From Alphaproteobacteria bacterium (GTDB taxonomy: Bacteria; Pseudomonadota; Alphaproteobacteria; Micropepsales; Micropepsaceae): a stretch of 64,000 nucleotides of DNA. The position numbers and the translations under genes are program-made. How positions within the stretch are numbered: position 1 is the first letter of the stretch; every line of letters begins with the position of its first letter. The stretch spans positions 875,949-939,948 of the forward strand of contig JAFKEU010000004.1 of assembly GCA_017308475.1 (NCBI GenBank), given 5' to 3'. Below are positions 8,868 through 18,129 of this stretch, one piece after another. A model generated the notes under the pieces. It had not been told where the DNA came from. It ran no database searches and saw only the letters and a list, made by a program, of their open reading frames with translations.

Positions 8868-10172
8868 ATGTCTCTCTTCGGCTCCCTGAATATCGGCGTC
8901 GCCGGCCTTGCCGCCAACAGCGCGGCGCTGAGCGCGACCTCCTCCAACATCGCCAACGTCAACACCGTCGGCTACAAGGAGGCCACCACCAACTTCTCCA
9001 CCTTCCTGAACTCCAGCGGCCTTGCCGGCGGCGGTTCGGCCGGCGTCACCGCGGTGATCGGCCAGGACGTCACCACGCAGGGCCTGCCCGTCACCACCAC
9101 GTCGCCGACGGACCTGTCGATCTCGGGCAACGGTTTCTTCGTGGTCTCGCCCAACACCACCTCGGTGGTGCAGGAATATACCCGCGCGGGCAGCTTCAAG
9201 CCCGACGCCAGCGGCTATCTGGTGAATTCGGCGGGGCTTTACCTGCGCGGCTGGGCACTGGACAGCCAGGGCAACATCCCCACCAACACCGGCAACCTGT
9301 CGCTGATCAACGTCTCCAGCGTTTCGGGCAAGGCCGAGGCCACGTCCACGCTGGGCCTGCAGGCGAACCTGCAGTCCAGCGCCCCGGTCGCCAGCGCCTA
9401 CACCGCCGGCGACATGGCGTCGGGCACGGTGCAGCCGGACTTCCAGCGCACCATCAACGTCTATGACAGCCAGGGCGGTACCCAGCCCCTGACATTCTCC
9501 TTCATCAAGACCGGCGCCAACACCTGGGGCTACGAAGCCACCTATTCCGGCAATGCGTCGAACATCTCGACCACCGGCCCGCTCTATTCGGGCACGATGC
9601 AGTTCAACTCGGACGGTTCACTGGCGACGGCCGATACCGCCTCGGCCACGCCCACCGGCACCATTTCCCTGAGCATTCCGTGGAGCGCGTCGACGGGTCT
9701 TGCGGCGCAGACCATCACCCTGAACCTGGGCACGGTGAACGGCACCGGCGGCGTGACGCAGTACGACTCCACGTCAACGCTCAATGCCTCCACCGCCGAC
9801 GGCAAGCCCTTCGGCACCGTCACCAACGTGACCGTGGCCAAGGACGGCACCGTGACGGCGCAGTTCTCCAACGGACTGTCGCAGGACATCTATCGCATCC
9901 CGATCGCCACCTTCGCCAATCCCAACGGCCTCACTCAGGTGTCGGGCAACGCCTATATCACCAACAAGTCCTCGGGCGCGGCCGACATCAATGTGGCCGA
10001 TTCCGGCTCGGCCGGCGGCATCGCCAGCCAGTCGCTGGAAGGCTCGACCGTCGACCTGGCGAACGAGTTCACCAACCTGATCACCACCCAGCGCGCCTAT
10101 TCGGCGTCGGCCCGCATCATCACCACGGCCGACCAGATGCTGCAGCAGCTGGAACAGTTGCCGACAAACTGA
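8868..10172 (+). CDS. flgE: Flagellar hook protein FlgE
   Basis: FlgE polymerises into the hook. The 434-residue protein starts MSLFGSLNIGVAGLAANSAA with the rod/hook N-terminal motif SSNIANVNTVGYKEA, has the internal D1 strand motif DLSISGNGFFVV, and ends with the conserved helix VDLANEFTNLITTQRAYSAS ... DQMLQQLEQL. A Shine-Dalgarno-like AAAAGGAC precedes the ATG by a few bases. It is last in fliK-flgD-flgE and is followed by a perfect hairpin. Confidence 0.95.
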   Translation: MSLFGSLNIGVAGLAANSAALSATSSNIANVNTVGYKEATTNFSTFLNSSGLAGGGSAGVTAVIGQDVTTQGLPVTTTSPTDLSISGNGFFVVSPNTTSVVQEYTRAGSFKPDASGYLVNSAGLYLRGWALDSQGNIPTNTGNLSLINVSSVSGKAEATSTLGLQANLQSSAPVASAYTAGDMASGTVQPDFQRTINVYDSQGGTQPLTFSFIKTGANTWGYEATYSGNASNISTTGPLYSGTMQFNSDGSLATADTASATPTGTISLSIPWSASTGLAAQTITLNLGTVNGTGGVTQYDSTSTLNASTADGKPFGTVTNVTVAKDGTVTAQFSNGLSQDIYRIPIATFANPNGLTQVSGNAYITNKSSGAADINVADSGSAGGIASQSLEGSTVDLANEFTNLITTQRAYSASARIITTADQMLQQLEQLPTN

Positions 10173-10180
10173 CGACGACC

Positions 10181-10209
10181 GGGAAAGGCCCGTGAACCGG
10201 GCCTTTCCC
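10181..10209 (+). terminator. Hairpin after flgE
   Basis: GGGAAAGGCCCG and CCGGGCCTTTCCC form a 12-13 bp perfect stem with a tiny loop, 9 nt after the flgE stop. No clear U-run follows, so it may be a terminator of weak intrinsic type or a 3' stabilising hairpin. Confidence 0.6.
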
Positions 10210-10323
10210 GCATCACTCATGCCAATTTGACGCAATGTCTTATGCCTTCGTTTACCACGGTCTTTGGCCCTTTTTTAAACGCGCCGGGGCTATTTTTTCC
10301 GTGGTCATGGTCGGGAGAATACA

Positions 10324-10596
10324 ATGGAAGAGCGCAAGGGACGCGTAAGCTACGTCATCGGACCCGACGGGTCTCCGCTGACGCTGGCCGATCTGCCGCC
10401 GCCTTCGACCCGCCGCTGGGTGATCCGCCGCAAGGCGGAAGTCGTCGCTGCCGTGCGCGGCGGCCTTCTGAGCCTGGACGATGCCTGCAAGCGCTATACG
10501 CTGACGGTGGAGGAATTCCTTGCCTGGCAGCATGCCATCGACCGCTTTGGTCTGGCGGGCCTGCGCGCCACGCGCGTGCAGCAGTATCGAAACTGA
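10324..10596 (+). CDS. sciP: CtrA inhibitor SciP (DUF1153)
   Basis: SciP is a small helix-turn-helix protein that binds CtrA and prevents it from recruiting RNA polymerase in G1-phase cells of Caulobacter. The 90-residue protein has the family core LADLPPPSTRRWVIRRKAEV followed by VRGGLLSLDDACKRYTLTVE and EFLAWQHAIDRFGLAGLRAT, which are diagnostic for DUF1153. Its position between flgE and fliF matches, as I recall, the Caulobacter arrangement. A strong hairpin follows, so it is probably a single-gene unit. Confidence 0.93.
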   Translation: MEERKGRVSYVIGPDGSPLTLADLPPPSTRRWVIRRKAEVVAAVRGGLLSLDDACKRYTLTVEEFLAWQHAIDRFGLAGLRATRVQQYRN

Positions 10597-10653
10597 CGCC
10601 GGGCGGCTTCGCACGGAGCTCGCCGCGCAGCATCGCGTAAACAAGTCCTTAAG

Positions 10654-10687
10654 AGCGCGCCCGCGGAAATGCTTTCCCGGGCGCGCT
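10654..10687 (+). terminator. Hairpin between sciP and fliF
   Basis: AGCGCGCCCG and CGGGCGCGCT pair over 10 bp around a 14-nt loop, and are followed by TTTCGC. CTTAAG flanks the stem on both sides. The likely role is terminating sciP before the fliF promoter. Confidence 0.55.
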
Positions 10688-10692
10688 TTCGC

Positions 10693-10708
10693 TTAAGCCA
10701 AATTTTAC
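10693..10708 (+). promoter_or_regulatory. Candidate CtrA box before fliF
   Basis: TTAAGCCAAATTTTAC matches TTAA-N7-TTAAC with one mismatch (TTTAC). It lies about 80 nt before the fliF start. In Caulobacter the fliF operon is a CtrA-dependent early class, so the position is sensible; occupancy is inference. Confidence 0.45.
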
Positions 10709-10786
10709 CCTGAAGACGGCAATGTTTGCCTAGCAGACCGGGGGGCGGGGAAGTGCTTCCTCCGGTATTGCCAGGAGGACAGGACT

Positions 10787-12418
10787 TTGCCGGATTTCTT
10801 CAAAGCAGTCGGAGCAGCGCGGTTCGGCGTCATGGCCGGCGTGGCCGCCGTGCTGACGGCCTTCTTCCTTTATATCGCCGGCGCCATCACCGAGCCGCCC
10901 AAGACCATCCTCTTTTCCGGGCTGGAGGCGCGCGACGCCGCCGCCGTCACCGCCAAGCTGGACGCAATGGCGGTCAAGTATGACGTCAAGGACGGCGGCA
11001 CCGTGCTGGTTCCCGCCGACCAGGTGACCAAGCTGCGCATGGCGCTGGCCCAGGACAACCTGCCCGCCGCCGGCGTCGGCTATGAGATTTTCGACAAGTC
11101 GGATGCCTTCGGCACCACCGCCTTCGTCCAGAACATCAACCGGCTGCGCGCGCTGGAAGGCGAATTGGCCCGTTCGATCCAGACCATCGACGGCGTCGAG
11201 GCTGCCCGCGTGCACCTGGTGATCCCCGAGCGGCAGATCTTCAGCCGCGACGACCAGCAGCCTTCCGCGAGCGTTGTCCTGAAGACCGCTTCACGCATGG
11301 ACCGCGGCCAGGTCCAGGCGGTCCAGCACCTGGTGGCGGCCGCCGTCGCCTCCCTCACCGCCGACCGTGTCGCCATCGTCGACGACCACGGCAACCTGTT
11401 GGCCGGCGGCGACGACAAGTCCGGTCCCAACGCCATGGCCCGCGGCCAGGACGAGGACACCACCAATTACGAGAACACGCTGCGCCAGCGCATCGAATCC
11501 ATCGTCGCCAGCGTGGTGGGCGCCGGCCATGTCCAGGTCCAGGTCGCCGCCGACATCAACTACAATCACACCCAGACCACCAGCGAGACCTTCGACCCCG
11601 ACAGCAAGGTGGTGCGCTCGACCCAGACGGTGGAGCAGAATTCCTCGGATAACAGCGGCAGCACCACCAACGCGGTGTCCGTCTCCGCCGCCCTGCCGGG
11701 CGGTGCCCAGGCCCCCGCCGGCGGCGACGCCAGCCGTTCCTCCTCGGGCCGCACCGAGGAGACCACCAACTACGAAATCTCCAAAAAGGTCACCACCTCC
11801 ACCGTTGACGGCGGCGAGGTCAAGAAACTGTCGGTGGCCGTCGTCGTCGACGGCAGCACCACCGGCGAGGGCGCGGGCACCTACAAGCCGCGCAGCGCCG
11901 CGGAGATGGCCCAGATCACCGCGCTGGTCAAATCCGCCATGGGCTTCGACCAGGCACGCGGCGACCAGGTGCAGGTCAGCAACATGGCCTTCGCCCGCGT
12001 CGACACACTGGAAGGCACGCCCGCGCCCAAGCCACTGCTGGGCCTGGACGGCGCCTATTGGTTCAAGATCATCGAGGCGGCGATCATGTGCGTGACCGCG
12101 CTTCTGATCGGCCTGTTCGTCGCCCGCCCGCTGATCAACCGCATGTTCGCGCCGCTGGCGCCGCTGCAACCGGGCCAGCCCGTCCAGATCCCCGGCAGCG
12201 CGCCACCCGCCGGCAGCCTGCCCGCGCCCGGCGCGCAGGGCGCGGCCAATGCCGTGCCCGGCGCCCTGCCCGCCCCTGCGCCGCATCCCACCATCGACAC
12301 CAGCCGCATCGAGGGCCAGGTGCGCGAATCGGCCATCCGCAAGGTCGGCGAAGTGGTCGACTCCCACCCCGAGGAAGCGCTGGCCATCATCCGCACCTGG
12401 CTGCACCAGCCCGCCTGA
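10787..12418 (+). CDS. fliF: Flagellar MS-ring protein FliF
   Basis: FliF builds the MS ring in the inner membrane, the base on which the flagellum assembles. The 543-residue protein starts at TTG (10787) behind a strong AGGAGGACAGG ribosome site; no ATG in frame fits better. It has the N-terminal transmembrane helix (FGVMAGVAAVLTAFFLYIAG), the periplasmic ring-building domain (LFSGLEARDAAAVTAKLDAM ... VQHLVAAAVASL), a second transmembrane helix (AAIMCVTALLIGLFVARPLI, about residues 425-444) and a short cytoplasmic C-terminus for FliG binding. First gene of fliF-fliG-fliH-fliN-flbD. Confidence 0.95.
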   Translation: MPDFFKAVGAARFGVMAGVAAVLTAFFLYIAGAITEPPKTILFSGLEARDAAAVTAKLDAMAVKYDVKDGGTVLVPADQVTKLRMALAQDNLPAAGVGYEIFDKSDAFGTTAFVQNINRLRALEGELARSIQTIDGVEAARVHLVIPERQIFSRDDQQPSASVVLKTASRMDRGQVQAVQHLVAAAVASLTADRVAIVDDHGNLLAGGDDKSGPNAMARGQDEDTTNYENTLRQRIESIVASVVGAGHVQVQVAADINYNHTQTTSETFDPDSKVVRSTQTVEQNSSDNSGSTTNAVSVSAALPGGAQAPAGGDASRSSSGRTEETTNYEISKKVTTSTVDGGEVKKLSVAVVVDGSTTGEGAGTYKPRSAAEMAQITALVKSAMGFDQARGDQVQVSNMAFARVDTLEGTPAPKPLLGLDGAYWFKIIEAAIMCVTALLIGLFVARPLINRMFAPLAPLQPGQPVQIPGSAPPAGSLPAPGAQGAANAVPGALPAPAPHPTIDTSRIEGQVRESAIRKVGEVVDSHPEEALAIIRTWLHQPA

Positions 12419-12434
12419 CATCAGAGACTGAAAA

Positions 12435-13469
12435 ATGGCAAAGCCCGCCAAAGCCAGCGTCAAGGAAGACATCAGGAGCCTGACCGGCGCCGAGCGCGCT
12501 GCCATCATCATGCTGTCGCTGGGCGAGGAGCATTCCTCCAAGATCTGGCAGATGATGGACGAGGACGAGATCAAGGAAGTCTCGCAGATCATGTCCAACC
12601 TGGGCACCGTCTCGTCCACCCTGGTCGAGAGGCTGCTGGTGGACTTCGTCTCCCAGATGTCGGGCACCGGCTCGCTGATGGGCTCCTATGAATCCACCGA
12701 GCGGCTCCTGGCCGGCATCCTGCCGCAGGAACGGGTTTCCACCATCATGGAGGAAATCCGCGGACCCGCAGGCCGCACCATGTGGGACAAGCTGGGCAAC
12801 GTGAACGAGACGGTCCTGGCCAACTATCTGAAGAACGAATATCCCCAGACCGTTTCGGTCGTGCTGTCCAAGATCAAGCCGGAACATGCCGCGCGCGTCC
12901 TGGGGGCCCTGCCCGAGGAATTCGCCCTGGAAGTGGTGCAGCGCATGCTGCGCATGGAAAGCGTGCAGAAGGACATCCTGGACAAGGTCGAGCAGACCCT
13001 GCGCGTGGAGTTCATGTCGAACCTGGCGCGCACCGCCAAGCGCGACGCCCATGAGCAGATGGCGGAAATCTTCAACAATTTCGACCGCCAGACCGAAAGC
13101 CGCTTCATCACCGCGCTGGAAGAACGCTCGCGCGACAGCGCCGAGCGCATCAAGGCGCTGATGTTCACCTTCGAGGACCTGGGCAAGCTGGACCCCGGTT
13201 CGATCCAGACCCTGCTGCGCAATGTGGAGAAGGACAAGCTGGCCCTGGCGCTGAAGGGCGCCACCGACGGGCTGCGCGACGTCTTCTTCTCGAACATGAG
13301 CGAGCGCGCCGGCAAGATCCTGCGCGACGACATGGAGGCGATGGGGCCCGTGCGCCTGAAGGACGTCGACGAGGCGCAGATGCGCATGGTCAACGTCGCC
13401 AAGGACCTGGCCAACAAGGGCGAAATCATGATCGCCGGCGGCAGCGGCGACGACGAGCTGGTGTACTGA
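12435..13469 (+). CDS. fliG: Flagellar motor switch protein FliG
   Basis: FliG is the rotor protein on which the stator acts and which sets rotation direction. The 344 residues show the three armadillo-like domains: N-terminal ([20 protein letters not shown]), middle with the EHPQT-like motif here written [20 protein letters not shown], and C-terminal ([20 protein letters not shown]). The charged C-terminal residues that meet the stator are in the stretch after this motif. It follows fliF by 16 nt and its TGA shares one base with the fliH ATG. Confidence 0.96.
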   Translation: MAKPAKASVKEDIRSLTGAERAAIIMLSLGEEHSSKIWQMMDEDEIKEVSQIMSNLGTVSSTLVERLLVDFVSQMSGTGSLMGSYESTERLLAGILPQERVSTIMEEIRGPAGRTMWDKLGNVNETVLANYLKNEYPQTVSVVLSKIKPEHAARVLGALPEEFALEVVQRMLRMESVQKDILDKVEQTLRVEFMSNLARTAKRDAHEQMAEIFNNFDRQTESRFITALEERSRDSAERIKALMFTFEDLGKLDPGSIQTLLRNVEKDKLALALKGATDGLRDVFFSNMSERAGKILRDDMEAMGPVRLKDVDEAQMRMVNVAKDLANKGEIMIAGGSGDDELVY

Positions 13470-14095
13470 TGATCAAGAACGCCGCCAAATTCACCTTCGA
13501 CACCGAGTTCCTGCCGGAAGGCGACCGCGTCGCCCCCGCGGCAAAGGCCCGCCAGCGCCAGACCCTGACCAATGAGGAGCTGGAAGCGATGGCCGACAGC
13601 GCCCGGCGCGAGGGCGAAACCGCCGCATCGGCCCGCGCCGTCGAACAGCTGGACCGCACCATCGCCGCGCTGACCGTGTCGCTGCGCGCCGCGCTGGACT
13701 CCAGCCGCGCCGAGATCCAGGCCGTGCGCGCCGAGGCCGCCCAGATCGCCCTGGCCATGGCCCGCAAGATCGCGCCCGCCGCCCTGGCCGCCTGTCCCAC
13801 CGGCGATGTCGAGATTGCGCTGCGCCAGGCCATGCACCAGGCCATCACCGAGCCGCGCATCACGCTGCGCGCCCACCCCGGCGTGGTCGAGGCGCTTGCC
13901 CCGCGCGTCGAGGCGATCGCGCATGAGGAAGGCTATGACGGCCGGGTGATGCTGGCCGCCGATGCCGCCATGACCGGCGCGGACTGCCGCATCGAATGGC
14001 GCGGCGGCGGCGCCGAGCGCAGCGAGGCCGCCATCGAAGAAGCACTGGCCAGACTGTTTGCCGACCGTTTTTCCCATAACGACGTGAAAGGATAA
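13469..14095 (+). CDS. fliH: FliH-type flagellar export regulator (FlbE)
   Basis: FliH links the export ATPase FliI to the FliN ring and restrains its activity. The 208-residue product sits between fliG and fliN, where Caulobacter carries flbE, its fliH counterpart. The middle is a long predicted helix/coiled coil (residues ~35-105, ARREGETAASARAVEQLDRT onward), followed by the alpha/beta C-terminal domain (RITLRAHPGVVEALAPRVEA ... DAAMTGADCRIEWRGGGAER) common to FliH and ATPase E subunits. The start overlaps the fliG stop by one base, showing tight coupling. Confidence 0.85.
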   Translation: MIKNAAKFTFDTEFLPEGDRVAPAAKARQRQTLTNEELEAMADSARREGETAASARAVEQLDRTIAALTVSLRAALDSSRAEIQAVRAEAAQIALAMARKIAPAALAACPTGDVEIALRQAMHQAITEPRITLRAHPGVVEALAPRVEAIAHEEGYDGRVMLAADAAMTGADCRIEWRGGGAERSEAAIEEALARLFADRFSHNDVKG

Positions 14096-14099
14096 GTCC

Positions 14100-14453
14100 A
14101 TGGCGACCGACAATGTCGATCTGCCCGATCTCTCCGGCGAAAATGCCGGCGCCGCTCCGGCACTTTTGAACACCGATGCGCCGGCCGAAGCCGCGCCCAA
14201 GCATGCCGCCCAGGACCTGGAGGCGGTGTTCGACGTGCCGGTCACGGTCTCGGCCGTGCTGGGCAAGTCGGCGATGGAAGTCAGCCAGCTCTTGAAGCTG
14301 GGCAAGGGCACCATCGTCGAGCTGGACCGCAAGGTGGGCGAAGCCATCGACATCTATGTGAATGACCGCCTGGTGGCACGCGGCGAAGTCGTGCTGGTCG
14401 AGGACCGGCTGGGCGTGACCATGACCGAAATCATCAAGGCCGGACAGTCGTAG
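14100..14453 (+). CDS. fliN: Flagellar motor switch protein FliN
   Basis: FliN forms the bottom of the C ring and docks FliH. The protein is 117 residues: a variable acidic N-terminus (1-40) and then the SpoA/FliN domain with VFDVPVTVSAVLGKSAMEVS, LLKLGKGTIVELDRKVGEAI and DIYVNDRLVARGEVVLVEDR, all at the expected spacing. It lies 4 nt after fliH and before flbD. Confidence 0.95.
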   Translation: MATDNVDLPDLSGENAGAAPALLNTDAPAEAAPKHAAQDLEAVFDVPVTVSAVLGKSAMEVSQLLKLGKGTIVELDRKVGEAIDIYVNDRLVARGEVVLVEDRLGVTMTEIIKAGQS

Positions 14454-14516
14454 GAAATTTGATCTGCGCGCCCCCCTGAAAACATCGGGCCGGCGCGCGG
14501 AGACAGGAGAAAGAAA

Positions 14517-15911
14517 ATGCGTCTTCTCATCGTCGGCGGCCTTTCGGGCCAGATCGGCCTGGCCACCAGGATTGCGATGGACAGGGGGGCCAAGGTCACC
14601 CATGCCGGCAGCATCGACCAGGCGCTGGCGACCCTGCGTGGCGGGGCGGGCGCGGACCTGGTGTTCTGCGATGTGGGGCTGGAGATCGGCGCGCTGGTGC
14701 GGGGCCTGGCGGCCGAGCGCATCTGCACCCCGGTGGTGGCCTGCGGCGTCGGCACCGACACCCGCCGCGCTGTGGACGCGATCCGCGCCGGGGCCAAGGA
14801 ATATCTGCCCCTGCCCGCCGATCCCGAACTGATCGCCGCGGTGCTGGCGGCGGTGGCCGACGAAAGCCACCAGCTGGTCCATGAAGACGAAGCGATGAAT
14901 GCCGTCCTGGGCCTGGCCGACCAGATCGCCGGCAGCGAAGCCTCGATCCTGATCACCGGCGAAAGCGGCACCGGCAAGGAGGTGATGGCGCGCTATATTC
15001 ACAGGAAGAGCCACCGCGCCGACAAGCCCTTCATCAGCGTCAACTGCGCCGCCATTCCCGAGAACCTGCTGGAATCGGAACTGTTCGGCCATGAGAAGGG
15101 CGCCTTCACCGGCGCCATCGCACGGCGCATCGGCAAGTTCGAGGAAGCCAATGGCGGCACGCTGCTGCTGGACGAAATCAGCGAGATGGACGCGCGCCTG
15201 CAAGCCAAGCTGCTGCGCGCCATCCAGGAGCGCGAGATCGACCGCGTCGGCGGCACCAGGCCCGTCAAGGTGGACATCCGCATCATCGCCACCTCCAACC
15301 GCGACCTGGCCGAGGCAGTACGCCACGGCACCTTCCGCGAAGACCTGCTCTATCGCCTGAATGTCGTGAACCTGCGCCTGCCGGCGCTGCGCGAGCGGCC
15401 CAAGGACATCCGCGCGCTATCCCAGCATTTCGCGCGCAAATATGCCGAGGCCAACGGCGTGCCGTTCCGGGTCCTTGCCCCGCAGACCGAGCGGCTGCTG
15501 CTGGGCCATCCCTGGAGGGGCAATGTGCGCGAGCTGGAAAACACCATCCACCGCGCTGTGCTGCTGGCGCAGGGCACGGAAATCGGCCCCGAGGCCATCC
15601 GCCTGCCGGATGGAACGCAGGTGGGCGCCCAGCCGGCCACGCCCGGCAGCCCCGTCATCCCGTCGCAGAACGTGCAGGTGCAGGGCGCCATGGTTCAGGC
15701 CGGGGCCGCCACCCGCTCGCTGGTGGGTCGCACTGTCAGTGACGTCGAGCGCGACCTGATCCTGGACACGCTGGACCACTGCCTGGGCAACCGCACCCAC
15801 GCCGCCAACATCCTGGGCATTTCGATCCGCACCCTGCGCAACAAGCTGCGCGAATATTCCGATTCAGGCCTGAGTGTCCCCAGCCATGGCGAGCAGAGGA
15901 TGGCGGGGTAA
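14517..15911 (+). CDS. flbD: Sigma-54-dependent flagellar activator FlbD
   Basis: FlbD activates late flagellar genes from RpoN promoters. Domains in order: a receiver-like N-terminus (1-115), the AAA+ sigma-54 interaction domain with Walker A GESGTGKE at 148-155 and the sigma-54 contact loop GAFTGA at 195-200, and a C-terminal Fis-type helix-turn-helix ([20 protein letters not shown]). The receiver begins MRLLIVGG and lacks the acidic pair used to bind magnesium, as known for FlbD, so activity should not depend on ordinary phosphorylation. It is the last gene of the fliF operon and the predicted activator of the two sigma-54 sites near flgK and fliK. Confidence 0.93.
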   Translation: MRLLIVGGLSGQIGLATRIAMDRGAKVTHAGSIDQALATLRGGAGADLVFCDVGLEIGALVRGLAAERICTPVVACGVGTDTRRAVDAIRAGAKEYLPLPADPELIAAVLAAVADESHQLVHEDEAMNAVLGLADQIAGSEASILITGESGTGKEVMARYIHRKSHRADKPFISVNCAAIPENLLESELFGHEKGAFTGAIARRIGKFEEANGGTLLLDEISEMDARLQAKLLRAIQEREIDRVGGTRPVKVDIRIIATSNRDLAEAVRHGTFREDLLYRLNVVNLRLPALRERPKDIRALSQHFARKYAEANGVPFRVLAPQTERLLLGHPWRGNVRELENTIHRAVLLAQGTEIGPEAIRLPDGTQVGAQPATPGSPVIPSQNVQVQGAMVQAGAATRSLVGRTVSDVERDLILDTLDHCLGNRTHAANILGISIRTLRNKLREYSDSGLSVPSHGEQRMAG

Positions 15912-15930
15912 GGCGCGACCGGCGTGGCGA

Positions 15931-15975
15931 TGGCGCCGCCTCCCTCGCTTCGCTCGGGGAGGGGCGGCGAGCTTC
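15931..15975. repeat. Partial copy of the dispersed hairpin repeat
   Basis: CCTCCCTCGCTTCGCTCGGGGAGG forms a perfect hairpin in the flbD-flhA gap and matches the first hairpin of the repeat family found near 40.9 and 49.0 kb. The second half of the element is missing here. Confidence 0.5.
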
Positions 15976-16012
15976 CAAGACCTAGTCGGCATAACAGTTT
16001 GGAGTTCATGGC

Positions 16013-18121
16013 GTGACGGACATCACCAATACGGCCCCTGCCCCTTCGGGCCTGGACTTTTCGCCCGGCAAGGTCATCCAGTTCATCCGCAAGTCCGATC
16101 TTGGGCTGGCGATCGGCATCATGGCCATCCTGATGGTGCTGATCGTGCCGCTGCCGACATGGCTGCTGGACGTGTCGCTGGCCTTCAGCCTGTCCTTTTC
16201 CATCCTGATCCTGATGACGGCGGTGTTCGTCAGGAAGCCGCTGGAATTCAGCTCTTTCCCCACCATCCTTCTGATCACCACCATGCTCAGGCTGGCGCTG
16301 AACCTGGCGTCGACCCGGCTGATCCTGGGCCATGGCAATGAGGGCACCGCGGCTTCCGGCTATGTGATCCAGGCGTTCGGCAAGCTGGTGATGCAGGGCA
16401 ATTTCGTCATCGGTCTGATCGTCTTCATCATCCTGATCATCGTCAACTTCGTGGTCATCACCAAGGGTTCGGGCCGCATCGCCGAAGTCGCCGCCCGCTT
16501 CAGCCTGGACGCCATGCCCGGCAAGCAGATGGCGATCGACGCCGATCTTTCCGCCGGGCTGATCGACGAGAAGGAAGCCAAGCTGCGCCGCAAGACCATC
16601 GAGGCGGAATCAAATTTCTTCGGCGCGATGGACGGTGCATCCAAATTCGTGCGCGGCGACGCCATCGCCGGCCTTCTGATCACCGGCATCAATATCGTGG
16701 GCGGCATCATCATCGGTGTCGTCCAGCATGGCGTCAGCTTCGCCGACGCGTCGCAGACCTATACGCTGCTGACGGTGGGCGACGGGCTTGTGTCGCAGAT
16801 GCCGGCGCTGATCGTCTCCACCGCCGCGGGCCTGATGGTGTCGAAGGCGGGCGTCGAAGGCGCCACCGACAAGGCGCTGATGGGCCAGTTGTCCTTCTAT
16901 CCCCAGGCGCTGGGCATGGCTGCCGCCGTGATGGGCATCGTCGCGGTCCTGCCGGGCATGCCGACGCTGGTCTTTGCCGGTCTTTCCGGCGCCACCGGCA
17001 CGCTGGCGTGGGTCGCCGGCAAGCGCAAGGACAAGCGCGTGGCCGAAGCCGCCGCCGTGACCGCCGCCGCCGACGGCCCGCCCAAGGAGGAGCCGATCTC
17101 CACCGCCCTGGCGCTGGATCTTCTGCGCGTGGAGCTGGGCTATGGCCTTCTGCCCCTGATCAACGATGTGCAGGGCCACCGCATCACCGACCAGATCAAG
17201 GCGCTGCGCCGCCAGCTGGCGCAGGAGATGGGCTTCGTCATGCCCGCCGTGCGCATCCTGGACAACATGCAGCTGGGCGCCAACGAGTACCGCATCCGCA
17301 TCAAGGAATTCGATTCCGGCAAGGGCGAGCTGTTCCCCGGCTCCTTCCTGGTGATGGACCCCAGGGGCCTGCCCATCGACCTGCCGGGCACCCACACCAC
17401 CGAGCCGGCCTTCGGCCTGCCCGCCACCTGGGTTTCGGGCGCGCTGAAGGAAGAAGCGGCATTCCGCGGCTTTACCGTGGTCGATCCGGGCACGGTGCTG
17501 ACCACGCACCTGACCGAGGTGCTGAAATCGCACATGGCCGAGCTTCTTTCCTATGCCGAGACCAAGAAGCTGCTGGACGACCTGCCGCCGGAGAACAGGA
17601 AGCTGGTGGAGGAGATCATCCCGGCGCAGATCTCCGTCACCGGCGTGCAGCGCGTGCTGCAGACGCTTCTGTCGGAGCGCGTCTCGATCCGCGACCTGCC
17701 GGCGATCCTGGAAGGCATCGCCGAGGCGGTGGGCCATACCAAGAATGCGCTCTACATCACCGAACATGTGCGCGCGCGCCTGTCGCGCCAGCTGTGCAAT
17801 GCCAACCTGTCGCACAATGGCTATCTGCCGCTGATCGCCCTCTCGCCCGCCTGGGAACAGGCCTTCGCCGAAAGCATCGTCGGCCAGGGCGAGGACCGCC
17901 AGCTGGCCATGGCGCCGTCGCAGCTTCAGCAGTTCATCACCCAGGTGCGCGAGGCGTTCGACGATGCCGGCGCCAAGAACGAAGTGCCGGTGCTGCTGAC
18001 CAGTCCGCAGATCCGCCCCTTCGTGCGCTCCATCATCGAACGCTTCCGGCCGCAGACCGTTGTGATGAGCCAGAACGAAATCCACGCCTCGGTGCGCTTG
18101 CGCACCCTGGGCCAGGTGTAG
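16013..18121 (+). CDS. flhA: Flagellar export gate protein FlhA
   Basis: FlhA is the large export-gate subunit that uses the proton motive force and receives chaperone-substrate complexes. The 702-residue protein starts at GTG (16013). The N-terminal half has about eight membrane helices (first ones at ~30-80) and the FHIPEP-type cytoplasmic loop (STRLILGHGNEGTAASGYVI, then ARFSLDAMPGKQMAIDADLS). The C-terminal cytoplasmic domain (about 360-702) includes GYGLLPLINDVQGHRITDQI. It starts 102 nt after flbD, with a hairpin repeat between them. Confidence 0.96.
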   Translation: MTDITNTAPAPSGLDFSPGKVIQFIRKSDLGLAIGIMAILMVLIVPLPTWLLDVSLAFSLSFSILILMTAVFVRKPLEFSSFPTILLITTMLRLALNLASTRLILGHGNEGTAASGYVIQAFGKLVMQGNFVIGLIVFIILIIVNFVVITKGSGRIAEVAARFSLDAMPGKQMAIDADLSAGLIDEKEAKLRRKTIEAESNFFGAMDGASKFVRGDAIAGLLITGINIVGGIIIGVVQHGVSFADASQTYTLLTVGDGLVSQMPALIVSTAAGLMVSKAGVEGATDKALMGQLSFYPQALGMAAAVMGIVAVLPGMPTLVFAGLSGATGTLAWVAGKRKDKRVAEAAAVTAAADGPPKEEPISTALALDLLRVELGYGLLPLINDVQGHRITDQIKALRRQLAQEMGFVMPAVRILDNMQLGANEYRIRIKEFDSGKGELFPGSFLVMDPRGLPIDLPGTHTTEPAFGLPATWVSGALKEEAAFRGFTVVDPGTVLTTHLTEVLKSHMAELLSYAETKKLLDDLPPENRKLVEEIIPAQISVTGVQRVLQTLLSERVSIRDLPAILEGIAEAVGHTKNALYITEHVRARLSRQLCNANLSHNGYLPLIALSPAWEQAFAESIVGQGEDRQLAMAPSQLQQFITQVREAFDDAGAKNEVPVLLTSPQIRPFVRSIIERFRPQTVVMSQNEIHASVRLRTLGQV

Positions 18122-18129
18122 AGGTTGCC

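Noticed and set aside
11291..12667. Long minus-strand frame of 458 codons
   Set aside because: Antisense of fliF and fliG with no recognisable domain.
13860..15326. Minus-strand frame of 488 codons
   Set aside because: Antisense of fliH, fliN and flbD; no motif.
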